A stretch of DNA of 9,401 nt from SABY01 sp964612515. GTDB lineage: Bacteria > Bacteroidota > Bacteroidia > Bacteroidales > 4484-276. Positions 1 to 6,777 of the stretch are shown piece by piece. Made by a program: the position numbers and the translations under genes. How positions within the stretch are numbered: the stretch's first letter is position 1; every line of letters starts with the position of its first letter. The stretch covers positions 1 through 9,401 of the forward strand of contig CAZTCX010000147.1 of assembly GCA_964612515.1 (NCBI GenBank), read 5' to 3'. The notes below the pieces were generated by a model. The model was not told the DNA's origin. It did no database searches and saw only the letters and a list, made by a program, of their open reading frames with translations.

Positions 1-242
1 ACATCAAACCTACCAAATCGGCTATTTGCGCAGTGATGCTTTACGATGCTAAACTTTCGCAGGATATGGCTTCCAAGCTGCTCAAAGAAGGCATTTATGT
101 TATCGGATTCTACTACCCGGTGGTAGCCAAAGGTCAGGCGCGCATCCGTGTGCAGATCTCCGCAGCGCACGAACACGCACACCTCGACAAAGCCATCAAC
201 GCTTTTATAAAAGTAGGCAAAGAGCTTGGCGTGATTAAATAG
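1..242 (+). CDS. kbl: Glycine C-acetyltransferase (2-amino-3-ketobutyrate CoA ligase), 3' end only
   Basis: This is the C-terminal ~80 residues of a PLP-dependent alpha-oxoamine synthase. The family converts 2-amino-3-ketobutyrate and CoA into glycine and acetyl-CoA in the cytoplasm, the second step of threonine breakdown after threonine dehydrogenase. The frame is open from the window edge (codons begin at base 3) and ends in TAG. The visible stretch contains GIYVIGFYYPVV, the signature KGQARIRVQISAAH and a final VGKELGVIK, which closely match the known C-terminus of Kbl. This is the small C-terminal domain with the conserved Arg (in ARIRVQ) that binds the substrate carboxylate. The catalytic lysine and PLP site lie upstream, outside the window. 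Other members of the family (8-amino-7-oxononanoate synthase, serine palmitoyltransferase) have different tail sequences, so Kbl is the best call. A strong terminator follows. Confidence 0.9.
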   Translation, partial: IKPTKSAICAVMLYDAKLSQDMASKLLKEGIYVIGFYYPVVAKGQARIRVQISAAHEHAHLDKAINAFIKVGKELGVIK

Positions 243-286
243 ATTAATGCTGATTCTTAATCGCCAAAAGCGAAAAAGATTTCCGT

Positions 287-327
287 AAAAAAAGGGCAGG
301 TCGTAAAGACTTGCCCTTTTTGTTTTT
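287..327 (+). terminator. Rho-independent terminator after kbl
   Basis: Stem GGGCAGGTC (294-302) pairs with GACTTGCCC (308-316) with one G-T wobble and a 5-base loop. The stem is extended by the A run 289-293 against the T run 317-321, and more T residues follow (323-327). The A/T flanks mean it could act in both directions. It isolates kbl from the TPR gene. Confidence 0.85.
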
Positions 328-328
328 A

Positions 329-343
329 TAGATTAGTAATCTA
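329..343. promoter_or_regulatory. Perfect 15-bp palindrome, candidate operator
   Basis: TAGATTA-G-TAATCTA is a perfect 7-bp inverted repeat around a single central base. It lies just after the kbl terminator and upstream of the TPR regulator gene. With no T tract and only a one-base centre it fits a dimeric DNA-binding protein site better than an RNA hairpin. Its function is inferred only; A/T-rich palindromes of this size can occur by chance. Confidence 0.35.
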
Positions 344-363
344 ACTTCCTGTGAATATCGCGG

Positions 364-382
364 CTGGAACAAATTGTTCCAG
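364..382. promoter_or_regulatory. Perfect 19-bp palindrome, candidate operator of the TPR regulator gene
   Basis: CTGGAACAA-A-TTGTTCCAG is a perfect 9-bp inverted repeat around one central A. Its centre (373) is 63 bp upstream of the first base of the -7 box at 436 and 37 bp from the centre of the neighbouring palindrome at 336. A one-base centre and no following T tract argue against a terminator. It looks like a binding site for a homodimeric regulator; which one is unknown. Confidence 0.5.
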
Positions 383-435
383 ATTTCATTACAGAAGTCT
401 CCACAAACTCAAAGCCCTGTGCTTTTGGTAATAAT

Positions 436-443
436 TATCTTTG
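436..443 (+). promoter_or_regulatory. Bacteroidota-type -7 box before the TPR gene
   Basis: TATCTTTG matches the Bacteroidota -7 consensus TAnnTTTG exactly and ends 39 bases before the ATG at 483. I see no good TTTG -33 box 19-21 bases upstream; the nearest, at 424-427, is too close. Transcription may therefore depend on an activator bound to the palindromes upstream. This last step is inference. Confidence 0.5.
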
Positions 444-482
444 CAACGATAAAACACATTTGGCTCAAGGGGGAGTACCACA

Positions 483-2186
483 ATGAGAGGATCAAAGCAG
501 CTTTTTTTATTTATACTTATCGTCAGCCTGGCTCCAACAGCTTTCGCACAGCAAAAGAGTGAGGCGAAGCCTGCAGCAATTGCCCAAATAGACCAGCTAC
601 TGCGTAAAATAGATACCCTTCATACGAGTCATACCGATTCTGCCTTACAGCTTGCAATCAATACACTGGAGCTTTCGCAAAAAAATAATTATCAGCATGG
701 TGAGGTAGCGGCCATGAACTTTCTGGCCGATATATACTGGGAAAAAACCGATCTGAAAACCGCACTCGACTATGCCGATAAGGCAAAAGCAACCGCGCTG
801 AAACTGAATGATAAGAAAGCCTATGCCGACGCCTTGCTGATCATCGGGAAGATTTATACCGATCTGGGCGATTACAAAAAGAGCGCCGATCTGAACTACG
901 AGGCTCTGCGTATTTTTGATAAACTCAACGACCAGGAAGGAACCAGCCGCGCGCTCAACAGGATTGGATATGTATATTTTGAGCAAGGCAACTTCCCGAA
1001 AGCACTCGAATATTGCACGCAGTCGCTGGAAATTGCCCGCGAAATAGACGACCAGGTGGGCATTGCGCGTGGGCTTAATAATATTGCTGCCTGCTACGGC
1101 GTAATGGGTAATCTGGAGCAATGTGAGTATTACATCCGTCAGGCTTTGGCTATCAGCAGCCGGCTGGGACAAAAACTAATGACGGGCATCAAAATCCTCA
1201 ACCTCGGGCTTCTCCTACAGGATTCTAAAAAGTACGACAGTGCCTATATTTATTTGCAGAAAGCGGCGACCATTTTCACCGATCAAAACAACATTCCTAA
1301 ACTTACCAGCACGTATCTGAGCCTGTCGGAGTATTTCAAAGTCCAAAAGGAATTTCAAAAGGCCCATGATTATGCAAATATGGCCTGGGATGAAGGTGTA
1401 AGGCACAAACTAAAAAAAACAAAATACGACGCCGCAGAGCAATTACACAAAATCTACCTCTTGCAGGACGATCTCGTTAACGCATACAAATACAGCACGC
1501 TGCAGTATCAGATGAAAGATAGCCTGGAAGGTGAGCGCAGCATGACGCGCCTCTCGCAGTTGGAGATGATGTATGATTTCGAAAAACAACAAACTACCGA
1601 AAAGCTTTCACAGCAGTCGCGTGAATTTACCTTTATCCTGTTGCTTACCTTGCTAATTTCCTTGTCAGGATTGGCAATAGTTGTGATTGTTGCCCGCCAT
1701 CGTATCCGCGCCAAAAATGCCATCATTTTGCAAAAGCAACTCGAAAATGATATCGATAGCAAAAATAAGGAACTTACCACTAATGTGATGGCGCTAATGC
1801 GCAAAAACGAAACACTCTCCGAAATGGCCGGGAAACTTATGGAGATTCGCGATGAGGCGGTGAAAGAAGAGACAAAATTTGCAATCAAAAAAATTGCCAG
1901 CGACTTGCAAAAAACCACCGACGACGAGATATGGAAGGAGTTTGAAGTTCGCTTCATGCAGGTGCATCATGATTTCTACCAAAAGCTCATCAGTAGGTTT
2001 CCCACGCTTTCGCCCACCGAGCAACGTCTTTGCGCCTTCCTGCGGCTTAATATGACCAGCAAAGAAATTTCGGAGCTTACCGGCCAGCGCACCGGAACAC
2101 TGGAAATAGCCCGTTCGCGCTTACGCAAAAAATTGGGCATTGCCAATACCCACACCAATCTGGTGACCTTCCTCTCACAGATTTAA
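483..2186 (+). CDS. TPR-repeat signalling protein with one membrane helix and a C-terminal LuxR-like helix-turn-helix
   Basis: The protein has 567 residues. A signal peptide spans residues 1-22 (hydrophobic LFLFILIVSLAPTAFA, cleavage likely before Q23). A helical region of about seven or eight tetratricopeptide repeats covers ~30-370, with clear units such as GDYKKSADLNYEALRIFDKL. A single transmembrane helix lies at ~382-405, then a coiled-coil-like stretch to ~500, and a C-terminal helix-turn-helix at ~509-567 starting LSPTEQRLCAFLRLNMTSKE and ending SRLRKKLGIANTHTNLVTFL. The layout suggests an exported sensory TPR domain tied to a cytoplasmic DNA-binding tail in the inner membrane. This is a common Bacteroidota architecture of largely unknown ligand and target. 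The start at 483 gives an intact signal peptide and is preceded by a purine-rich AAGGGGGAG at a workable distance. Candidate targets, by position only, are its own promoter or the small-protein/T9SS genes downstream. Confidence 0.8.
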   Translation: MRGSKQLFLFILIVSLAPTAFAQQKSEAKPAAIAQIDQLLRKIDTLHTSHTDSALQLAINTLELSQKNNYQHGEVAAMNFLADIYWEKTDLKTALDYADKAKATALKLNDKKAYADALLIIGKIYTDLGDYKKSADLNYEALRIFDKLNDQEGTSRALNRIGYVYFEQGNFPKALEYCTQSLEIAREIDDQVGIARGLNNIAACYGVMGNLEQCEYYIRQALAISSRLGQKLMTGIKILNLGLLLQDSKKYDSAYIYLQKAATIFTDQNNIPKLTSTYLSLSEYFKVQKEFQKAHDYANMAWDEGVRHKLKKTKYDAAEQLHKIYLLQDDLVNAYKYSTLQYQMKDSLEGERSMTRLSQLEMMYDFEKQQTTEKLSQQSREFTFILLLTLLISLSGLAIVVIVARHRIRAKNAIILQKQLENDIDSKNKELTTNVMALMRKNETLSEMAGKLMEIRDEAVKEETKFAIKKIASDLQKTTDDEIWKEFEVRFMQVHHDFYQKLISRFPTLSPTEQRLCAFLRLNMTSKEISELTGQRTGTLEIARSRLRKKLGIANTHTNLVTFLSQI

Positions 2187-2238
2187 CTTCATGAGCTCAC
2201 TTTGCAGCAGGTAATTTCCAATTTTAGGTAAAAACTAT

Positions 2239-2258
2239 GCGTGTTTTTCAAAGCACGC
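2239..2258 (+). other. Hairpin downstream of the TPR gene
   Basis: GCGTG (2239-2243) pairs with CACGC (2254-2258); the T run and AAAG between them can extend the stem, leaving a loop of about four bases. No U tract follows, so it is not a canonical intrinsic terminator. It may stabilise the 3' end of the TPR transcript, which otherwise has no visible terminator. Confidence 0.3.
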
Positions 2259-2299
2259 AACGGAGATGACCGAAGCTTTGCGCCCAGCTACCAGCTCCT

Positions 2300-2334
2300 T
2301 GCGCCACGCGCTTCGTACTCTACGCCAAGCGCTT
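2300..2334. repeat. Short GC-rich imperfect direct repeat in the intergenic spacer
   Basis: TGCGCCACGCGCTT (2300-2313) and TACGCCAAGCGCTT (2321-2334) match at 12 of 14 positions with a period of 21. A weaker relative, TTTGCGCCCAGC, begins about 20 bases earlier. The block is richer in G and C than the rest of the spacer and keeps no convincing reading frame. It may be a decayed intergenic repeat element. Confidence 0.4.
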
Positions 2335-2358
2335 TATTCATCAGCCTTTGGCAGCACC

Positions 2359-2411
2359 ATACAGGAATTGTATAGGTGGCGTCAGCAGGCAATACAGGTT
2401 TTGTATGGGTG
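2359..2411. promoter_or_regulatory. Pair of 20-bp direct repeats, each an inverted repeat: candidate tandem operator
   Basis: Two copies of ATACAGGNNTTGTATNGGTG lie at 2359-2378 and 2392-2411, differing only at the three N positions. The period is exactly 33 bp, near three helical turns, so two proteins would sit on the same DNA face. Within each copy ATACA and TGTAT form a perfect inverted repeat around five bases. In the first copy CACC before and GGTG after extend the symmetry with one bulged base. The second copy ends 5 bases before the -33-like TTTG at 2417, a position expected for an activator site. Binding protein unknown. Confidence 0.55.
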
Positions 2412-2416
2412 AAAAA

Positions 2417-2448
2417 TTTGCTCACGTGGCGGTTCTTACAAAACTTTG
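2417..2448 (+). promoter_or_regulatory. Candidate Bacteroidota promoter for the small protein gene
   Basis: TTTG (2417-2420) is followed after 20 bases by AAACTTTG (2441-2448), one mismatch from the -7 consensus TAnnTTTG. Transcription would begin roughly at 2453-2458, leaving a short leader before the ATG at 2471. It may also read into the T9SS gene, because no terminator or clear promoter lies in the 42-base gap after the small gene. Confidence 0.5.
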
Positions 2449-2470
2449 CAGCCAACAACTTAATCGGATC

Positions 2471-2623
2471 ATGGCCAAAGAAATTAAACGAAAAAAAAGT
2501 AATCAGAAAACCACCGATGACACGGATGAGTTAGCACGCTTCCGCAAAAAAAAACAAATACAAAATAATGCGCTAAAAAAGATACTCGAGAAATTGGATC
2601 AGCCCGACAGGGCAAAAACTTAA
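2471..2623 (+). CDS. Small lysine-rich protein, function unknown (50 aa)
   Basis: I do not recognise this family. The 50-residue product is highly charged: a basic start (MAKEIKRKKSNQKT), an acidic patch (DDTDEL), a basic stretch (ARFRKKKQ), then an amphipathic helix-like tail (NNALKKILEKLDQPD). There is no signal peptide or membrane segment, so it is probably cytoplasmic, and it could bind nucleic acid or a protein partner. The frame stays open upstream to a TTG near 2348, but that extension would run through the candidate promoter and both operator-like repeats and has a Cys-containing composition unlike the rest, so ATG 2471 is preferred. It lies 42 bases before the T9SS protein gene on the same strand and may be co-transcribed with it. 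A non-coding region is the alternative. Confidence 0.55.
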   Translation: MAKEIKRKKSNQKTTDDTDELARFRKKKQIQNNALKKILEKLDQPDRAKT

Positions 2624-2665
2624 TAATCATTATCAAACTATTTATTCATTAAACTTTATCAAAAC

Positions 2666-5600
2666 ATGCGAAAATTTACTTTAAATGTGTGGATGGGAAT
2701 GCTGTTCCTATTCATTTCGACAACCGCCTTTGCGCAGATCAAAATGCACCAACCTCCGCAACAGCAGGTTTGCTATTCTTCCGATTACCAGGCAACACCG
2801 CTACGGAGTGTTACCTCTTTTTTTACCGAAGATTTTAGCAGCGGCACTTTCCCGCCTACCGGCTGGAGCATTGTAGGGCTCGGCCAAACCAACTGGTCAG
2901 CCGTGGCTACCAACTTCGCCGGTGGCGAAGCCCCTGAAGCCAGATTAAGCTGGTCGCCACAGTTTAACGGCACCAGTAAGTTACTTTCCGGACCTATTGC
3001 CACTTCCGGCTACAACGCATTGGTGCTCGATCTAAAACATTATGTGGACGATTATGGCGGAGGTTACAATCTGCTGATCGAAACCACAAGCAACGGTACC
3101 ACCTGGAACGAAGTATGGTCAACAGCAGTTAATGGAGCAATTGGACCTGAAAGCCTCGTGGTTCTAATCGATAACAGCGATGTTGGCTCCGATAATTTTC
3201 AACTCGCCATGACTTTTAATGGTGATTCATACCAAATTAATTATTGGTACATCGACGACATTATGCTCTCGGAAGCCCTCAGCGCTGATGCCGCCGTTAC
3301 TGCCATAAATATGCCCTGGCTCATGGCTACTGGCACCAACGTGGTTCCTGCAGCTATGGTGATGAATATGGGAACGTCGCCGGCTACCTTCGACGTAAGT
3401 TTCGAAATACTCAACTCAGGCACCGCAATTTATTCCGAAACCACCACCATTACATCACTTGGAGCTTTCACTTCAACAGAAGTTACCTTCCCTGCATGGG
3501 TTGCCGTTTCAGGCAATTTTGTTGTAGAAGTAACGGCTGAATTATCTGGCGATTTGAATCCCGAAAACGATATGATGAGCATGGACCTTCAGGTGGTGGA
3601 TGGACTTGTTGCTAAAAAACCTCTTTACGAAGAATTTACCAGCTCTACGTGCGGGCCATGTGTGTCGGCTAATATTGCTATTGCCGCAGTTTTGGATGCC
3701 AATCCCGACGAATACACGCTGATAAAATACCAGATGAGCTGGCCGGGCAGTGGCGATCCTTATTACACTGCCGAGGGAGGCGTACGGAAAAATTATTATG
3801 GTTGCTCCTGGGTGCCCGATCTTTATATCAACTCCTTCCAGCTCGACCCGGCCGGCAGCCTTACGCAGACAATCTTTGACCAATATGCCACAGCACTTAG
3901 CGGAATAGAAATTAATATTAGCACAGCAACCATCGACGAGAATAATGTGATAACCATAGAAGCTGAAATCAACCCGCTCACCGAATATGCCGCCGGACTG
4001 AAAGCACATATCGTTGTGATCGAAAAACTTACCGTTGGCAATGCAGGTGGCAATGGCGAAACCGAATGGCACAATGTGATGATGAAAATGCTGCCCGATG
4101 CTTCAGGAACCACCCTACAGGCTTTGGCTACCGGCGTTTCCGTTTCGCTGAGCCAATCCTTCGACATGGACGAAACCAACATGGAAACGCCCAACGATTT
4201 GGCTGTGGTAATTTTCGTTCAGGACGACAGCGATAAAGCCGTTCATCAATCGGCTGTGGCCGATGTTAACGGTTCTTTCAATGCGTACAACGTAACCTAC
4301 ACCGTCAACGACGAAATGGGTGCACCTATCGCCGGTGCCGACATACAGATGGAAGGCAACGGCCTAAAAACTACCGACGACATGGGTCATGCAACCTATA
4401 CGGGCGTTTTCCCGGGCAGCTACACTTACGATGTAGAAGCTGCTGGTTTCTTCCCCACTTCGGGCAGCGTCAGTGTTGTCGATCAGGATGTATCGGAAAC
4501 TGTTGTATTGGAAGCACCGGATTATTATTGGTTTGAGATGTTCGACGCCGAAATTCCGGCTGATTTTACCGTCTATGCCACAAACCCTGATTTCCTCTAT
4601 TGGTATGGTGGACATGTGATTCTTTTCCGGCAGAGCAATACATCCAACCCGCTAATGCTCGTAACACCCGTGATTGATATCACCCCGGCGGATAAGATTT
4701 ATTTCGATGCTGGTGTACAATACGGTGATCCGGATTTGGTATTTGGTACTATTACCGATCCTACCGACCCTGAAACTTTCACTGCTCTTGAAACCTACAC
4801 TCCGGGCGCGGAGATGAATACCTACGAATACGACCTTACCAGCCTGCCACGGGGAAACGTGTATTTTGCCTGGAAGCTGACGATAACCGACTTTTCATAT
4901 TTTAATTTTGATAATATCATCATTACCGCTGGTGGCACACCTCCTCCTCCCGCAGGCAGTTGCGAAGACTTCGATGAGCTTACCGTGGGTGGACGAGTAG
5001 CTCAGCAACTCGGCGGCAACTGGACTACCTGGAGTAACGCTCCCGGAACTGCCGAAGACGCACTCGTCTCCGACATGTATTCCATCAGCCCCTCCAACGC
5101 AATGCTTGTTGAAGGCACCACCGACCTGGTACATCTCATCACCGGCGAAAATATAACCTCCGGCGTATGGAGCTATAGCATAAATATCTTTGTTCCCGAA
5201 GGAAAAACCGGCTATTGGAACCTGCAAAAAGATGTTGTTCCTGGCGTCGAATGGGGCTTTCAGGCAATGTTTGAAGACAACATGACTGTGATTGTTGATG
5301 GTGGTGCCGCATCTGCTTTGGTTCTGCCATATCAATATAACACCTGGTACAACCATCAGATGATTGTTGATCTGGACAACGACTGGTGTCAGTTTTATGT
5401 AGATGGAAATCTGGAACTTGAATATCAATGGACATTGGGAACTTTTGGAGTCGCGGGAGCACTTACGTTGGCAGGTTCTAACATCTTTGCCAATCCCGGC
5501 GCTACCGGAGTTCCTCCCGGAGCTTTCTTTGACGACATTTGTTTCTCGGAAGTTGGCGATGCCGATTGCGATGATTTTGATGCTTTGACTGTGGGTGGAT

Positions 5601-6382
5601 ATGTTGCTGAACAGCTTGGCGGAATGTGGACTACCTGGAGCAACGCTCCTGGTGGCACTGAAGATGCTATTGTCGTCGATTTTGGGAATAACCCGGGCAA
5701 CTCCTTCGTGATCAATGCTAACACAATCGACCTGATTCGTAAATTCGACGAGGCGCCCATCGAAACCGGACAATGGCTTTATTCAAATTATATCTACATT
5801 CCCGCCGGAAGTTCGGGCTATTTCAACGTACAATCCGATCCTACACCTGGTGTAGAGTGGGTTATCGAACTCTACTTTAACGATGGAGGAACCGGAGTAT
5901 TTGCTGGCGGAAACACCGAAACCTTTACCTATACGCAAGACACCTGGATTTTTGTTGAAATCAATTTCGACCTCGATTCTGATCTGGCACAGGTATTTTT
6001 CGATGGTGAGTTGATAATTGAGTTTGCAAACGCGTTTGCCATTGGTGGCATCGACTATTATGGAGCGAATACTGGTGGAATTCCGGGAGCTTACTTTGAC
6101 GATGTTTGCTTTGGGCCGGGAATGATTATCACAGGCATAAATGACATCCAACCTACCGCTGCCAGGATTTATCCTAATCCAGCTACTGACATAGTTTACT
6201 TCAGTTCCGATAAACAGATAATCTCTGTGCAGGTATTCAACTATGCCGGCACCATGATTACCAGCTCATTAGTCAATAGTGAAACCGGACAGATCAATAC
6301 ACAAAAATTTGCTCCGGGTCTTTACATCTTCCGCATCCAAACTGCCGAGGGCTTTACCACCCAACGCATCGTGAAGCAATAA
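2666..6382 (+). CDS. Multidomain secreted protein with Omp28/thioredoxin-like module and T9SS sorting domain
   Basis: The protein has 1238 residues. Signal peptide is 1-23 (TTAFA before Q24). Residues ~54-203 resemble a cleaved-adhesin/choice-of-anchor-J beta-sandwich, from FTEDFSSGTFPPTGW to WYIDDIMLSE. Residues ~207-310 look like a CARDB-like immunoglobulin fold. Residues ~317-538 match the Omp28-related family: thioredoxin-like, with C329-G-P-C332 after YEEFTSST and a likely cis-proline loop at V383-P384. A carboxypeptidase-regulatory-like domain (~540-615, GAPIAGADIQMEG) precedes a second adhesin-like sandwich (~622-757). After a PPPP linker (759-762) come two Cys-bounded repeats (766-959 and 968-1148), then a T9SS type A sorting domain (~1160-1238, YPNP at 1169 and a final RIVKQ). 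It should cross the outer membrane by T9SS and end at the surface or outside. The CGPC motif could give disulfide redox activity, but a binding or structural role is as likely. A terminator follows. Confidence 0.85.
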   Translation: MRKFTLNVWMGMLFLFISTTAFAQIKMHQPPQQQVCYSSDYQATPLRSVTSFFTEDFSSGTFPPTGWSIVGLGQTNWSAVATNFAGGEAPEARLSWSPQFNGTSKLLSGPIATSGYNALVLDLKHYVDDYGGGYNLLIETTSNGTTWNEVWSTAVNGAIGPESLVVLIDNSDVGSDNFQLAMTFNGDSYQINYWYIDDIMLSEALSADAAVTAINMPWLMATGTNVVPAAMVMNMGTSPATFDVSFEILNSGTAIYSETTTITSLGAFTSTEVTFPAWVAVSGNFVVEVTAELSGDLNPENDMMSMDLQVVDGLVAKKPLYEEFTSSTCGPCVSANIAIAAVLDANPDEYTLIKYQMSWPGSGDPYYTAEGGVRKNYYGCSWVPDLYINSFQLDPAGSLTQTIFDQYATALSGIEINISTATIDENNVITIEAEINPLTEYAAGLKAHIVVIEKLTVGNAGGNGETEWHNVMMKMLPDASGTTLQALATGVSVSLSQSFDMDETNMETPNDLAVVIFVQDDSDKAVHQSAVADVNGSFNAYNVTYTVNDEMGAPIAGADIQMEGNGLKTTDDMGHATYTGVFPGSYTYDVEAAGFFPTSGSVSVVDQDVSETVVLEAPDYYWFEMFDAEIPADFTVYATNPDFLYWYGGHVILFRQSNTSNPLMLVTPVIDITPADKIYFDAGVQYGDPDLVFGTITDPTDPETFTALETYTPGAEMNTYEYDLTSLPRGNVYFAWKLTITDFSYFNFDNIIITAGGTPPPPAGSCEDFDELTVGGRVAQQLGGNWTTWSNAPGTAEDALVSDMYSISPSNAMLVEGTTDLVHLITGENITSGVWSYSINIFVPEGKTGYWNLQKDVVPGVEWGFQAMFEDNMTVIVDGGAASALVLPYQYNTWYNHQMIVDLDNDWCQFYVDGNLELEYQWTLGTFGVAGALTLAGSNIFANPGATGVPPGAFFDDICFSEVGDADCDDFDALTVGGYVAEQLGGMWTTWSNAPGGTEDAIVVDFGNNPGNSFVINANTIDLIRKFDEAPIETGQWLYSNYIYIPAGSSGYFNVQSDPTPGVEWVIELYFNDGGTGVFAGGNTETFTYTQDTWIFVEINFDLDSDLAQVFFDGELIIEFANAFAIGGIDYYGANTGGIPGAYFDDVCFGPGMIITGINDIQPTAARIYPNPATDIVYFSSDKQIISVQVFNYAGTMITSSLVNSETGQINTQKFAPGLYIFRIQTAEGFTTQRIVKQ
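4961..6109 (+). repeat. Tandem ~202-residue repeat inside the T9SS protein
   Basis: Two units (codons 766-959 and 968-1148) share the opening CxDFDxLTVGGxVAxQLGG, then WTTWSNAPG, a central GYxNxQxDxxPGVEW and the closing FxDDxCF. The first and last Cys of each unit could form a disulfide. The start-to-start period is 202 codons. The DNA differs widely at third positions, so the duplication is old. The fold is probably a LamG/concanavalin-like beta-sandwich; that is inference from the alternating hydrophobic strands and the terminal FDDxCF. Confidence 0.75.
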
Positions 6383-6409
6383 CTTTTTTCGCTTATGTTT
6401 TTTGAAATT

Positions 6410-6436
6410 GGCTGCCTGTAATGGGCAGCCTTTTTT
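6410..6436 (+). terminator. Rho-independent terminator after the T9SS protein gene
   Basis: GGCTGCC (6410-6416) pairs perfectly with GGCAGCC (6424-6430) across a 7-base loop and is followed directly by six T residues. It lies 28 bases after the stop codon and separates the gene from the tRNA. Confidence 0.9.
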
Positions 6437-6500
6437 GCTTCGGCGAATCAAGCCACATAAAGGCAACCAATGGATGAAAGAAAATATTTGAAAATAAGTT

Positions 6501-6529
6501 TTTGAAAAAGCAAAAAAGTACTACTTTTG
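6501..6529 (+). promoter_or_regulatory. Promoter of tRNA-Gln
   Basis: A TTTG (6501-6504) and a perfect -7 box TACTTTTG (6522-6529) are separated by 17 bases, slightly shorter than the usual Bacteroidota spacing. The -7 box ends 21 bases before the mature tRNA 5' end. Confidence 0.6.
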
Positions 6530-6550
6530 CATTTCCTTTTTAGGAAAGAT

Positions 6551-6626
6551 TGCCTGATGGTGTAATTGGCAACACGTCTGATTTTGGTTCAGAAGAGTCC
6601 AGGTTCGAGCCCTGGTCGGGCAACCA
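6551..6626 (+). tRNA. tRNA-Gln (anticodon TTG), CCA encoded
   Basis: A complete cloverleaf is visible. The acceptor stem TGCCTGA pairs with TCGGGCA (6616-6622); the opening T1-A72 pair is typical of glutamine tRNA. The D stem is GTGT/ACAC, and the anticodon stem TCTGA/TCAGA surrounds loop 6582-6588 with anticodon TTG at 6584-6586 (reads CAA, and CAG by wobble). A 5-base variable loop and T stem CCAGG/CCTGG with loop TTCGAGC follow. Discriminator A6623 is followed by a genomically encoded CCA. The gene has its own promoter and terminator, so it is a single-gene unit. Confidence 0.96.
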
Positions 6627-6639
6627 AAAAAGTGAAATT

Positions 6640-6667
6640 AAAAGCTCTGCCTTGTGCAGGGCTTTTT
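6640..6667 (+). terminator. Rho-independent terminator after tRNA-Gln
   Basis: AGCTCTGC (6643-6650) pairs with GCAGGGCT (6656-6663) with one G-T wobble across loop CTTGT. Flanking A and T runs extend the stem and supply the U tract (6663-6667). Confidence 0.8.
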
Positions 6668-6719
6668 CATTTGTAGGAATCCGCTAATTGAATCAACAGG
6701 AGAAACCGCGATTTCACTC

Positions 6720-6744
6720 GAATTGGCAAAGAATCCACCAATTT
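6720..6744. promoter_or_regulatory. Inverted repeat upstream of the toxin–antitoxin pair
   Basis: AATTGG (6721-6726) and CCAATT (6738-6743) form a 6-bp inverted repeat with an 11-base spacer. It lies about 60 bases upstream of the antitoxin promoter. It could be an operator for the antitoxin or a chance repeat in A/T-rich DNA. Apart from it and the promoter, 6668-6834 holds nothing I can assign. Confidence 0.25.
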
Positions 6745-6777
6745 AAGCGAATGATGCTAATTGACATGAAAGCAATA

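Noticed and set aside
374..562. Plus-strand frame overlapping the start of the TPR gene
   Set aside because: It runs out of frame through the promoter region and into the TPR signal peptide, with no recognisable product.
2348..2470. N-terminal extension of the small protein frame from an upstream TTG
   Set aside because: It would cross both operator-like repeats and the promoter; the ATG at 2471 follows the promoter at the right distance.
4895..5773. Long antisense open frame (292 codons) on the minus strand within the T9SS protein gene
   Set aside because: It lies wholly opposite a well-supported gene with recognised domains, has no recognisable protein features, and is explained by the repeat-rich coding sequence of the plus strand.
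6551..6626. Integration site with duplicated tRNA 3' end
   Set aside because: No second copy of the T-arm/acceptor sequence is seen in the window and no integrase gene is present, so an att site cannot be supported.
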